Assembly: GCA_023396215.1 (NCBI GenBank)
Contig: JAEWWW010000023.1
Location: 1 to 32,435 of the forward strand
DNA: 32,435 nt
Direction: 5' to 3'
Origin: Bacillota bacterium
GTDB lineage: Bacteria > Bacillota > Clostridia > Oscillospirales > Ruminococcaceae
The notes beneath the pieces are model-generated. The model worked only from the letters and a program-made list of their open reading frames with translations. It searched no databases and had not been told where the DNA came from. Positions 1 through 7,642 of this stretch are shown piece by piece; within the stretch, counting starts at the first letter, position 1; every line of letters starts with the position of its first letter. The translations under genes and the position numbers were made by a program.

Positions 1-224
1 ACCGGCGATACTGGTGCAACTGGCGATACTGGCCCGACCGGCGATACTGGTGCAACTGGCGATACTGGCCCGACCGGCGCGACCGGAGCAACCGGCGATA
101 CCGGGGACACTGGTCCAACCGGTGCAACTGGTGATACCGGCCCCACTGGCGCAACCGGAGACACTGGCCCAACCGGTGCAACTGGTGATACCGGCCCAAC
201 TGGAGCGACTGGCGACACCGCAAC
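1..224 (+). repeat. Tandem DNA repeat encoding Gly-X-Thr triplets
   Basis: Nine-base units of the form ACTGGTGCA / ACTGGCGAT / ACTGGCCCG recur in higher-order blocks. Such arrays are prone to slippage, so copy number may vary between strains and may be miscounted in assemblies. Confidence 0.85.
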
Positions 225-384
225 GTCAATACATACACAACAAGAAAAAGCCTTTGATAACAAGGCTTTGAAGAATACAGATATTGAAAATGTCCCTTAT
301 AATCACACTTTATTTTTGAAGATTGCAAGCACTGGGAAATTCCTCTATAATGGGAATACGATGAAGGAGTGTATCTACATATGA
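1..384 (+). CDS. Collagen-like Gly-X-Thr repeat protein, 3' end only
   Basis: The frame is open from base 1, so the start lies outside the window. Codons up to about base 222 encode unbroken Gly-X-Thr triplets (GDT, GAT, GPT), the repeat style of BclA-like exosporium and other bacterial collagen-like surface proteins. The repeat is followed by about 50 non-repetitive residues and a stop at 382-384. This tail is odd. It runs through an 8-bp hairpin (247-269) and through a good promoter (323-351), so the true reading frame may end sooner or be frameshifted. The stop overlaps the next ATG as ATGA. A spore-surface or cell-surface filament role is inferred from the repeat type alone. The other frames of the repeat are also open but are low-complexity shadows. 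Confidence 0.75.
   Translation, partial: TGDTGATGDTGPTGDTGATGDTGPTGATGATGDTGDTGPTGATGDTGPTGATGDTGPTGATGDTGPTGATGDTATSIHTQQEKAFDNKALKNTDIENVPYNHTLFLKIASTGKFLYNGNTMKECIYI
247..269. terminator. Perfect 8-bp hairpin in the tail of the collagen-like frame
   Basis: AAAGCCTT and AAGGCTTT face each other across a 7-base loop (TGATAAC), with A-rich sequence on the left and only three T's on the right. It resembles a weak or bidirectional terminator. Lying inside the apparent coding tail, it casts doubt on that tail. Confidence 0.4.
323..351 (+). promoter_or_regulatory. Sigma-A-type promoter for the membrane-anchored hypothetical gene
   Basis: TTGCAA at 323-328 and TATAAT at 346-351 are separated by exactly 17 bases, close to the consensus. 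Transcription would start near 358, just before the AAGGAG ribosome binding site at 364-369 of the gene at 381. Confidence 0.65.
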
Positions 385-1016
385 ATAAGAAAATTTTAAT
401 TGCTATTGGCGTTGTGCTTTTAGTGGCTGCGCTGATTATTGGTATTTATATCAGTCAATCTAAAACGCCTCCAATGGAGCCGTCAGACTTGATGTTACCT
501 GAATCCCCAGCAGCAACGGATATTTTACCGGACAATACTTCCAGTGAAGTGGAGCAGCAGCCAACAGAACCAACAGACGCACCCGCCGCCCCGGCCCCCT
601 TGCTGGAAGAACAATATGAACAAGCCATGAGTGAGAGTGATTTATCTCCCGATGAAATTGAAGCAATACGAGCGCTAGTAGGCGATGGAAAAACCTTCGA
701 GGAGGCACTTCAAAGTGTAAGACCAGGCGCTAGAGTAGTTGAGCAAGGTGAAACAGAAACATCAAGTGGCAATCAAAACACTGAAAAGCCAAGTAACAAT
801 AACAATGGAAATAATAGCAAGCCTACAACTCCAACGAAACCACCTAAGCAAGATAATACAACACCTAAGACAAATGAAGGTGATTCTGGTGGGGCAGACT
901 TCAACAATCCAGATACTAGAACACCTGAACAAAAAGAGGCGGATGCAAACGACCCATTTAGTGGGGGAGTTACAGGTGGTAAGAGTGGAGATACATCTCA
1001 CGCACCAGATTTCTAA
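381..1016 (+). CDS. Hypothetical membrane-anchored extracellular protein, disordered
   Basis: This 211-residue protein belongs to no family I recognise. An N-terminal Lys-Lys and a hydrophobic segment (about residues 4-25) form an uncleaved signal anchor or signal peptide. It is followed by a Pro/Thr/Ser/Glu-rich stretch. A short predicted helix around residues 75-105 (acidic, with LSPDEIEAIRALV) is the only likely folded part. The C-terminal half is rich in Asn, Pro, Thr and Gly and probably unstructured. The ATG at 381 is chosen because AAGGAG lies 11 bases upstream; an in-frame GTG at 369 would overlap that site. The gene has its own promoter (323-351) and terminator (1047-1079), so it is probably a single-gene unit. 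Its low GC, like that of the preceding tail, differs from the catabolic genes to the right. Confidence 0.75.
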   Translation: MNKKILIAIGVVLLVAALIIGIYISQSKTPPMEPSDLMLPESPAATDILPDNTSSEVEQQPTEPTDAPAAPAPLLEEQYEQAMSESDLSPDEIEAIRALVGDGKTFEEALQSVRPGARVVEQGETETSSGNQNTEKPSNNNNGNNSKPTTPTKPPKQDNTTPKTNEGDSGGADFNNPDTRTPEQKEADANDPFSGGVTGGKSGDTSHAPDF

Positions 1017-1046
1017 ACTAAATAATATAAAACAGCATATAAAGAT

Positions 1047-1080
1047 AAAATATCTAGTGCATTAGTACTAGATATTTTTA
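1047..1080 (+). terminator. Intrinsic terminator after the hypothetical gene
   Basis: A perfect 12-bp stem (1047-1058 with 1067-1078) has an 8-base loop and ends in a T-rich tail. The stem is AT-rich. Confidence 0.7.
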
Positions 1081-1342
1081 TACCTCCAATCCAATCCCCC
1101 CTGACCCGCTTATTTCGCCCTTTGGGCGCATTAGCACGACCTACGCAAAACCGCATACCCGCCATCGAGGCCCCCAATCCGGGGGCCTCTTTTTTTGTTT
1201 ACTCGCTCTCTAACGCATCAGTACGGATTTCCCTGTTTTAGGCTATATGAATCGTTCTTTAACGGTTGTTCAGTTGGCCAACTAAATAAGGACGCCCTTA
1301 GCAAATTCTGATTTCACCTCTTCTGGCAAAGCGGCCAACCAC
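1081..1342. other. Intergenic region without a recognisable gene
   Basis: I find no credible open frame. The region holds a small CGCCC-TTT-GGGCG hairpin near 1118-1130 and a strong plus-strand terminator (1167-1197) whose source transcript is not obvious. Confidence 0.6.
1167..1197 (+). terminator. Strong orphan rho-independent terminator
   Basis: GAGGCCCCC (1167-1175) pairs with GGGGGCCTC (1181-1189) across a 5-base loop and is followed by seven T's. The preceding gene already has its own terminator at 1047-1080, so this may be a back-up, the end of a small RNA, or the leftover of a lost gene. Confidence 0.75.
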
Positions 1343-1391
1343 AAAAAAGCAGAGAACCTCCCCGAATGCGGTGGCAGGTTCTCTGCTTTTT
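1343..1391 (-). terminator. Bidirectional terminator closing the minus-strand sugar-acid operon
   Basis: GCAGAGAACCT (1349-1359) pairs with AGGTTCTCTGC (1376-1386). Six A's lie on the left and five T's on the right, so it works in both directions. It sits just past the stop of the dehydrogenase gene, the last gene of the operon. Confidence 0.8.
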
Positions 1392-1407
1392 CAGATAAAC
1401 AACGGCT

Positions 1408-2505
1408 CTATTCCCGATACCCCTCAAACAGGGCCTGTTCCCAGCCGCGCAGCCGCGCCATCTCTTCCTCGGTGGCGATGGGCATATGAAGCTGGATAAA
1501 CCCAAACAACTTATCGGCCAGCGCGGGGGTGTAGTCAAGCCCCAGCTGCTGAAGCGAAGCCGGCATACCCGCGGCCCGCAGGAACCCCGCCAGCTCTGCA
1601 ACCTCTTTCTGGGGCGCTTCGTTAACCAGCAGCTGATAGATCAATGAAGCGCCCACCAGCTCACCGTGCAGAAATTTTTGGGCCAGGGCGGGCTGGTGGC
1701 AGCAAAAGTAGCTGTACAGCGTGTGGCTGATGGCAGCCTGCTTGCCGCCGCAGGCCATGGAGGAAACGACCCCGGTCAGCTGCATGGCCGCGCAGAGGCA
1801 GTCCTCAATAAACGGCTCGGCCAGCCCCGCCCGCAAGGCGGTAAACAGCTGCTCCTCATGGTCGATGTAACGGCGAAAAATGCTGTGGGCAAGGGTCAGC
1901 GCGGTGTCGGAAAAGGCATTTTTCTCCCATTGGTCGGAATAACGGATGTTATACATAATCTCGGGGTACTTGGCCATGGCGTCTACAACACCGGCCAGAT
2001 TATAACGCGGCGGGCAATCACCTAAAATCAGCTTCAGGTCTGCCAGCGCGGCAAAGGGGGGATAGCTGGTCCAGTAATTGCCCACAAAGTCGCCTCCGTC
2101 GGTGTAATGCACCGAAAGCCAGGCCGAGCAGGCGCAGGTGGCGGCCGAGGTGGGCACCGTGATGCAGCGCACCCCAAGAAGGTCGGAGGCAATTTTGGCT
2201 GTGTCTATCGCCCGGCCGCCCCCGACGCCGATGACACAGTCTGCGCCGAAGGCCAGACCGGCCTGCGCGGCGGCCTTGTAGTTTTTAGGGCAGCAGTGCC
2301 CCGAAAAAAGCATTGGCTCAAAGGCGATCTGATGCCTGCCCAGCGAAGCTTCTATGCCGGGCCTTGCTTTTTCCCACACATTTGCGTCAGCCAGAACCAG
2401 CGCCCGCCGGCCCAGCCGCAAAGCCTCCGGGCCAAGCTGGGTCAGGGTGCCTTCGCCCTGAAAGTAGCGCCCGGCACAAAGCTGTATCAATCCGCCTTCT
2501 CTCAT
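1408..2505 (-). CDS. Iron-type (GldA-like) alcohol/polyol dehydrogenase
   Basis: This 365-residue protein has the fold signature of the glycerol-dehydrogenase branch of iron-dependent alcohol dehydrogenases. The nucleotide-binding GGGRAID is at residues 95-101. The expected metal ligands are present: Asp175 (in GVVDAMAK), His261 (in ISHTLYSYF) and His280 (in LHGELVG). The family reduces or oxidises small polyols and ketones with NAD(H). It is the last gene of the operon, 23 bases after tctA, with a GGAGG site ahead of the ATG. Because the operon encodes an unphosphorylated keto-deoxy-acid aldolase, a natural job would be reducing the glyceraldehyde-type product to glycerol. That role is inference; a sugar-acid reductase is also possible. 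Confidence 0.85.
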   Translation of the reverse strand: MREGGLIQLCAGRYFQGEGTLTQLGPEALRLGRRALVLADANVWEKARPGIEASLGRHQIAFEPMLFSGHCCPKNYKAAAQAGLAFGADCVIGVGGGRAIDTAKIASDLLGVRCITVPTSAATCACSAWLSVHYTDGGDFVGNYWTSYPPFAALADLKLILGDCPPRYNLAGVVDAMAKYPEIMYNIRYSDQWEKNAFSDTALTLAHSIFRRYIDHEEQLFTALRAGLAEPFIEDCLCAAMQLTGVVSSMACGGKQAAISHTLYSYFCCHQPALAQKFLHGELVGASLIYQLLVNEAPQKEVAELAGFLRAAGMPASLQQLGLDYTPALADKLFGFIQLHMPIATEEEMARLRGWEQALFEGYRE

Positions 2506-2528
2506 GGTACCCCTCCGTTTCTTTGCTT

Positions 2529-4016
2529 TTAAGCCGCTGTGTTTTTACGCATGTCCATCCGTTTTTTGATATAAGGCAGCGCCAGCATCAGAAGAGAGAT
2601 GGCGATAAAGACTACGCTGATGGGGGAGGTAAAGAAGGTGCCCCAGTTGCCCTTGGAAACGATAAGCGCCCGGCGCAGGTTGGATTCACACAGCCTCCCC
2701 AGCACCAGACCGATGACCATGGGGGTGAGGGGGAAATCCAGCTTGGTGGCAAAATATCCGAAGACGCCGAGAACCACCATGAGAATCGCGTTAAATACAG
2801 AGTAGTTGATGGAATATGCGCCGATGACGCAGAGCACCACCAGAATAGGCACCAGGGTGTGGGTAGGTACGCGGGTGATATTGGCAAAGCCCTTGATGAA
2901 CAGGCGGCCCTGCAGGTACATAAAGAGGTTGACGATGATCAGGCCAAACATGATGGTGTAAACCCAGTTTCTTTGCTGCACAAAAAGCTGGGGGCCGGCC
3001 GCGATGCCCTGCATGGTCAGCGCGCCCAAAAGCACGGCGGTATTGGTATCGCCGGGGATGCCCAGCGTGAGCAGGGGGATCAGCGTCGCGCCGGTAACGG
3101 CGTTGTTCGCCGCTTCGGACGCCACCACCGCTTCCTCGCTGCCGTGGCCAAACTCCTCGGGATGCTTGGAGGTGCGCTTGGCCTCGTTGTAGGCCAAAAA
3201 GGAGGATATTGCCGCGCCGGTACCGGGAACCGCGCCAATGAATACGCCGACGATACTGGATTTCAGCATGGTCACCTTGTATTTAAAGACATCCCAGAAG
3301 GAAACCTTTTCATTGCTGACCTTCAGGGCTTCGCCGGTTTCTTTGTTCATGTCGCGGGCTTTGCTCATAATTTCGGTGATGGCAAACAGGCCGATGAGCA
3401 CGGGGATGGTATCGATACCCCCCTGCATCCGGTTGATGCCGAAGGAAAAGCGGCTTACGCCATCCATGGGGTCGATGCCGACGCAGGCGATCAGCAGGCC
3501 GGCAAAGCCCATCAGCAGGCCTTTGATCTGTGATTTACCTCCCACGCTGGCGATAATGGTGAGGCCGAAAAGCGCCAGTGCAAAGTACTCTCTGGGGCCA
3601 AACCGCAGCGCGAAGGAAGCAATGGGCGGCGCGGCGAAAATCAGAATTGCACAGCTGAACAGGCCGCCCATGGTGGAAGCGGCAAGCGCGCTGTGCAGCG
3701 CCTTATAGGCGTGGCCTTTTTTGGCCATCTGGTAGCCGTCCAGAGCGGTGGCGGCAGAGGCCGGCGTGCCGGGGGTGTTAATCAGAATGGCGGTGATAGA
3801 ACCGCCGTAGATGCCGCCGCAGTAAACGCCCAACAGCAGCAGAATGCTGGAAACAGAGTTGAGCCCGTAGGTCAGGGGCAGCAGCAGGGCGATGCACATG
3901 GTGCCGGTAAGCCCGGGCAGCGCGCCGACAATAATGCCGCCCGCCATGCCGACGTTAATCCAGAGCATGTTTTCCAGCGTGAATAAGCTGGCGAGAACGG
4001 TTGTAATCATATCCAT
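2529..4016 (-). CDS. tctA: Tripartite tricarboxylate transporter large permease TctA (system 1)
   Basis: The 495-residue polytopic membrane protein is the large subunit of a TTT importer. Family hallmarks are visible: a GLTGTM segment in the first helix pair, the conserved NTPGTPASAATALDGY stretch near residues 75-90, its second-half counterpart PGTGAAISSFLAYNEAKR, and roughly a dozen hydrophobic segments. I place the start at the ATG at 4016, ten bases after AAAGGAGG; a TTG at 4025 directly abuts that site and is unlikely. It follows tctB by about 20 bases. TTT systems carry carboxylates (citrate and other organic acids, some sugar acids) driven by an ion gradient. The surrounding genes suggest a hexonate or hexuronate here, which is inference. 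Confidence 0.93.
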   Translation of the reverse strand: MDMITTVLASLFTLENMLWINVGMAGGIIVGALPGLTGTMCIALLLPLTYGLNSVSSILLLLGVYCGGIYGGSITAILINTPGTPASAATALDGYQMAKKGHAYKALHSALAASTMGGLFSCAILIFAAPPIASFALRFGPREYFALALFGLTIIASVGGKSQIKGLLMGFAGLLIACVGIDPMDGVSRFSFGINRMQGGIDTIPVLIGLFAITEIMSKARDMNKETGEALKVSNEKVSFWDVFKYKVTMLKSSIVGVFIGAVPGTGAAISSFLAYNEAKRTSKHPEEFGHGSEEAVVASEAANNAVTGATLIPLLTLGIPGDTNTAVLLGALTMQGIAAGPQLFVQQRNWVYTIMFGLIIVNLFMYLQGRLFIKGFANITRVPTHTLVPILVVLCVIGAYSINYSVFNAILMVVLGVFGYFATKLDFPLTPMVIGLVLGRLCESNLRRALIVSKGNWGTFFTSPISVVFIAISLLMLALPYIKKRMDMRKNTAA

Positions 4017-4037
4017 AGAATGCAAGCCTCCTTTCGG

Positions 4038-4514
4038 TTATGGCAGACGCACAGAGAGTAAAAAAGTAAAGCCCAGCCAGATAAGGAAGGCCAATGCATA
4101 GATGACGGGATAGACCCACAGCTTTTTTACCCGAAACAGCATCAGTATAAATGTGATGGCCAAAAAGGTAGAAATAAAATAGCCCAAGGTGTGAAACAGT
4201 GCCGAATAGCCCAGAATAATCGCCGCCAGGGCAACCGCGCGCAGCTCATCCCGCAGCATGGTTTTTTTCTGCTCGGGGGTCATGGCTTCGGCAGCTTGGT
4301 CGGCGGCCTTCTCTTTGCGGCCCTTAAACAGGGTGACGGCCAGCAGAATCAGGCTCAAAACCACCATGGAGGTACCGATAAAGTTGGGAAACACCCGGGG
4401 CCCCATGGCGGAAACGCCGGGGTCCTTGATGGTAAGCGGTACCGCAATCAAAACAAACACACCCAGCGCGAGAAAAACAAAGGATGAGATAAGGTCTTTT
4501 TTGTATTGACTCAT
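4038..4514 (-). CDS. tctB: Tripartite tricarboxylate transporter small permease TctB (system 1)
   Basis: The protein has 158 residues and four hydrophobic segments, the usual TctB size and topology. A PGVSAMGPRVFPNFIG stretch follows the first helix, as in this family, whose sequences are otherwise poorly conserved. The central cytoplasmic loop is charged (GRKEKAADQAAEAM). A GAGGAGG site precedes the ATG. It lies between tctC and tctA, separated from tctC by a hairpin, and forms the membrane core with TctA. Confidence 0.88.
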   Translation of the reverse strand: MSQYKKDLISSFVFLALGVFVLIAVPLTIKDPGVSAMGPRVFPNFIGTSMVVLSLILLAVTLFKGRKEKAADQAAEAMTPEQKKTMLRDELRAVALAAIILGYSALFHTLGYFISTFLAITFILMLFRVKKLWVYPVIYALAFLIWLGFTFLLSVRLP

Positions 4515-4546
4515 GTTTTCGCCTCCTCAAAAGCGGATAATAAAAG

Positions 4547-4590
4547 TCTCCCCCGGCCCCAACCACAGAGGGGCCGCGGGCCGGGGGAGA
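4547..4590 (-). terminator. GC-rich hairpin between tctC and tctB
   Basis: A perfect 13-bp stem (4547-4559 with 4578-4590) has an 18-base loop that can form a further GGCCCC/GGGGCC stem. In the minus-strand transcript it is followed by CTTTTATT. It probably acts as a leaky terminator or a 3' end stabiliser, so that binding protein is made in excess of the membrane subunits. Confidence 0.7.
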
Positions 4591-4604
4591 TTAAAATTTA
4601 AAAG

Positions 4605-5612
4605 TTATTGAGCAAGAAGCGCCTGATTGACCTCTGCTTCGTACTTGATGCGATTTACCATCTCGTCGGTGGTAAGGTAAATGGGCAGCAGATTGTTCTT
4701 TTCGCAGAAGGATACATACTCGTCTGTTTTGGTGATGGCGCTGAGCTTCTGAGAAATCGCCTGAACCAGATCGTTGGGGGTGGTTGCGGGCACGATGAGG
4801 AACTTCCAAACGCTCATTGCCACGTCATAGCCCTTCTCTTTGAAGGTGGGGATGTCTTTAAAGGCTTCACGGGGGTCGCGGGCGCTGTTAAAGATACCAA
4901 GGGCTACTACGTCGCCGGATTCAATGTACTGCAGAGCCTCGCCGGGATGGCTGACCGCTACGTCGACGTGGCCGCCCAGCAGCGCTGCCAGGGTGGGTGC
5001 GCTGCCGTCGAAGGAAACGCCGGTGGCCTCCACCTCGGTTTTAGAGAAGAACAGCTTCTGGCTGAGCTCCATCAGGCTGCCGCTGCCGGAAAAGCCGTAG
5101 GTAACCGCATCGCGGGCCACAAGGTCCTCGATGCTGTTGATGCCCGAGTTTTTGCTGGCAAGCATCACAATGGGCTCGTCAGAAAGCGATGCAACGGGGA
5201 TGAAGTCGTCCACGGTGTAGCCTACCTCGCGGACAAAGGGCTGCAGGGTGAAAACGCCGATGGCCTGCTGGCAGATGGTGTAGCCGTCGCCCGCCGCGTT
5301 TTTAAATTCGGTGGTAGCCACGGTGCCGCCTGCGCCGCCGCTGTTCTGCACAACCATGTTGACGCCGAAGTAATCTGAACGGGCGCCGATTTCGGCGATG
5401 ATGCGGGTCAGTGCGTCAGAGCTGCCGCCTGCATCCCAGGGGCAAACCAGAGTAATGGTGTTTTTGGGGTAATCGGATGCGGCGCCTGCCGTGCCGGAGG
5501 CATCCGGGGCGGAGGTGTTGGGGGTATTAGGGGTGTTGCTGCCGCTGCAGGCGGCAAGAGAAAGGACGAGTGCGAGAGAAAGGATGAGGGCTATAAAATT
5601 CTTCTTGTTCAT
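4605..5612 (-). CDS. tctC: TctC solute-binding lipoprotein (system 1)
   Basis: A 335-residue Bug/TctC-family binding protein. It has a lipoprotein signal with lipobox LSLAAC and Cys22 as the anchoring residue, then a Ser/Thr/Asn/Pro-rich linker. The mature domain starts with LVCPWDAGGSSDALTR, the family's ligand-contact segment (usually VPFAPGGSTD). The open frame runs far upstream into uxuA, but AGAGGA at 8 bases before the ATG at 5612, followed by the signal peptide, fixes the start. It captures the substrate outside the membrane for TctAB. It lies 19 bases after uxuA, so it is cotranscribed with the catabolic enzymes. Confidence 0.93.
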   Translation of the reverse strand: MNKKNFIALILSLALVLSLAACSGSNTPNTPNTSAPDASGTAGAASDYPKNTITLVCPWDAGGSSDALTRIIAEIGARSDYFGVNMVVQNSGGAGGTVATTEFKNAAGDGYTICQQAIGVFTLQPFVREVGYTVDDFIPVASLSDEPIVMLASKNSGINSIEDLVARDAVTYGFSGSGSLMELSQKLFFSKTEVEATGVSFDGSAPTLAALLGGHVDVAVSHPGEALQYIESGDVVALGIFNSARDPREAFKDIPTFKEKGYDVAMSVWKFLIVPATTPNDLVQAISQKLSAITKTDEYVSFCEKNNLLPIYLTTDEMVNRIKYEAEVNQALLAQ

Positions 5613-5631
5613 GATGAATTCCTCTCTTTTT

Positions 5632-6705
5632 TTAATTATTATTGCAACCCGAAGGCTGAAAACAAGTTTGACAGGCCAGGCTTTCCCACAAGCCGGACAG
5701 ATAACAGATGCCCATGGCGCGGTCGTAAAGGCCGTAGCCGGGCTTGCCCTGCTCGCCCCACACCATTCTGCCGTGGTCTGAACGGATAGCGCCGTCAAAG
5801 CCATGCCGGTAGAGGATGGAAAGAATCTGCGCCATATCGAGGCTTCCGCAGGGGGAAAAGTGTGCGCTTTCCAAAAAGTCCTGATTTTCGGCCAGCAGCA
5901 CATTGCGCGCATGTACAAAGGCGATACGCCCGCGGGCGGCCATGCTATCGGTAATCTCGGCCACATTGTTCTGGCTGCCGCTGCCCAGCGAGCCGGTGCA
6001 GAGGGTGATGCTGTTGGCGGGGGAATCCACCAGCGCTGTGATGCGCAGGAGGTCCTCCAGTGAAGAAACAATGCGGGGCAGGCCGAAGAGGGGCAGCGGC
6101 GGATCGTCGGGGTGGATGGCGAGCCTTATGCCCAGCCGCTCGGCCTCGGGCACCACCGCCTTCAAGAAATAAGCGAGGTTTTTCCACATTCCCTCGGTTC
6201 CCATGGCGCGGTACCGCTCTAGCATTTGGGAAAGCTCCTCTTTTTTGGAGGAAAAGTTCCACCCGGGTAGCTTGAGCTCGGTTTTGGCAGGGTTCATCGC
6301 CTCCAGCTGGCTGCGGGCAAAGGATACGGTAAAGGAGCCGTCCTCCAGCCGGGTGTTCAGGTCGGTGCGTATCCAGCCGAAAAGGGGCATGAAGTTGTAG
6401 CATACGGTGTCGACGCCATGGTCTGCCAGCAGGCCCAGATTGGTGATAAAGTTTTCGATAAACCTATCCCTGCTATCAAGCCCCAGCTTAATGGATTCGT
6501 GAACCGGGAGCCCTTCGACCACCGAAAAGTTCAGGCCGTTTTCGGCAGCCTGCCGCGACAGCGCCGCAACCTCTTCGCGCTGCCAAAGCTGGCCCGCGGG
6601 GGTGTTGTGGCAGGAGCTGACCACCGTTGTAACGCAGGGTATCTGCCGGATGTACTGCAGGGGGATGCTGTCTTCAGGGCCAAACCATCGAAATGAAAAC
6701 CTCAT
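5632..6705 (-). CDS. uxuA: Mannonate dehydratase
   Basis: A 357-residue UxuA-family protein, which converts D-mannonate to 2-keto-3-deoxy-gluconate in hexuronate breakdown. Metal and active-site residues are in place: His198 (in IHPDDPP), Cys236 (in LCTGS), His265 (in VHARN), and Asp310-His311 (in SDHGR). The opening MRFSFRWFGPEDSIPL is typical of the Gram-positive form. The start is the ATG at 6705, preceded by AAGGGGG; the open frame extends upstream through the end of the aldolase gene. It lies 10 bases after the aldolase and 19 before tctC. This is the clearest functional anchor for calling the operon a uronate or hexonate pathway. No mannonate oxidoreductase or uronate isomerase is in the window. 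Confidence 0.93.
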   Translation of the reverse strand: MRFSFRWFGPEDSIPLQYIRQIPCVTTVVSSCHNTPAGQLWQREEVAALSRQAAENGLNFSVVEGLPVHESIKLGLDSRDRFIENFITNLGLLADHGVDTVCYNFMPLFGWIRTDLNTRLEDGSFTVSFARSQLEAMNPAKTELKLPGWNFSSKKEELSQMLERYRAMGTEGMWKNLAYFLKAVVPEAERLGIRLAIHPDDPPLPLFGLPRIVSSLEDLLRITALVDSPANSITLCTGSLGSGSQNNVAEITDSMAARGRIAFVHARNVLLAENQDFLESAHFSPCGSLDMAQILSILYRHGFDGAIRSDHGRMVWGEQGKPGYGLYDRAMGICYLSGLWESLACQTCFQPSGCNNN

Positions 6706-6715
6706 GGCAGCCCCC

Positions 6716-7612
6716 TTATCCCAATATTGCGCTGACGCCTTCCTCCACCGCTTTGCATTCGGCCTCGGTAAGTGCGCGGAAAGGGAAGCGGGCGGGGCCC
6801 ATATCAAAGCCCTGTTTTTCCAGCATCTTTTTGTGGGCCATAATCGGCATAATGCGGCGAACCAAATCGCGCAGCTTCAGTACTTTCTTTTGCGCCTGAC
6901 GCGCGCCCTCCAGGTCGCCCGCGTAGTAGCAGTCCCAGACAGAGCGGCAGAGCTGGGGGTATACGCCGGCCAGGGCGACCACCGCCCCCGCGCCGTCTGC
7001 CTGCAGCACCGGCAGCACCTGAGCGTCGTTGCCGGTCATCAGCTCGAAGCCCTCGGGCAGCTCCAGGCATTGAAACTCCTGAAACAGCTGAAAATCCATG
7101 CTGCTGTCCTTTAGCCCCTTCACATTGGGGCAGCTGCGGCATACCCGCTCCAGAATACCGGGGGTAATCTGGTTCAGAGCCATGCCGGGGATGTTGTACA
7201 GATACAGGGGAAGGTCGCCGGAAAGCTGTGAAGCCTGCTGGAAATAGGCCGCCAGCGTGTCGGCGTCGTAGCGGTGATAGTAGGGGGCGGTAACCGAGGC
7301 GGCGTGTGCGCCTTCGCTTTTTGCCCAGTCAAACAGCATTTTCATATCTTCCAGATTCATTGCTGTGACGTTAAACATGATGCGGGTATCGGCCGCGGCG
7401 CCTTTGGTGGCTGCCGTAAGCAGGCGCTTGCGCTCCTCCAGTGTGAGGTTGATAAACTCGCCGGTGGTGCCGCAGACAAAGATGCCGTGGACGCCAGCGT
7501 TGGCGACAAAGCCGGTCAGGCGGGTGTATTCCTCATAATTGACGCTTCCGTCGCTGTGGTGCGGGGTGAGAAGCGGGGCGGAGATACCGCGTAAAAGTGA
7601 TTGCCGGGACAT
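6716..7612 (-). CDS. DapA/NanA-family pyruvate aldolase, probably for a 2-keto-3-deoxy sugar acid
   Basis: A 298-residue class I aldolase barrel. The pyruvate-binding motif GTTGEF is at residues 48-53, the catalytic Tyr139 lies in YNIPG, and the Schiff-base Lys168 lies in KGLKDSS. The family includes dihydrodipicolinate synthase, N-acetylneuraminate lyase and unphosphorylated KDG aldolases. Next to mannonate dehydratase, which makes KDG, cleavage of KDG to pyruvate and glyceraldehyde is the best guess. No KDG kinase is present, which agrees with an unphosphorylated route. AAAGGAGG precedes the ATG. Alternatives are a lyase for another keto-deoxy acid supplied by the upstream dehydratase. Confidence 0.85.
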   Translation of the reverse strand: MSRQSLLRGISAPLLTPHHSDGSVNYEEYTRLTGFVANAGVHGIFVCGTTGEFINLTLEERKRLLTAATKGAAADTRIMFNVTAMNLEDMKMLFDWAKSEGAHAASVTAPYYHRYDADTLAAYFQQASQLSGDLPLYLYNIPGMALNQITPGILERVCRSCPNVKGLKDSSMDFQLFQEFQCLELPEGFELMTGNDAQVLPVLQADGAGAVVALAGVYPQLCRSVWDCYYAGDLEGARQAQKKVLKLRDLVRRIMPIMAHKKMLEKQGFDMGPARFPFRALTEAECKAVEEGVSAILG

Positions 7613-7642
7613 GAATTGGCCTCCTTTAACATTTGGGGGAAT

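Noticed and set aside
2313..3533. A 406-codon plus-strand frame opposite tctA and the dehydrogenase gene
   Set aside because: It spans parts of two minus-strand genes and has a composition typical of antisense frames (Gly, His, Gln, Asp).
4605..6071. A 488-residue fused protein from the long open frame containing tctC
   Set aside because: The upstream third is an out-of-frame reading of uxuA; a ribosome binding site and lipoprotein signal place the start at 5612.
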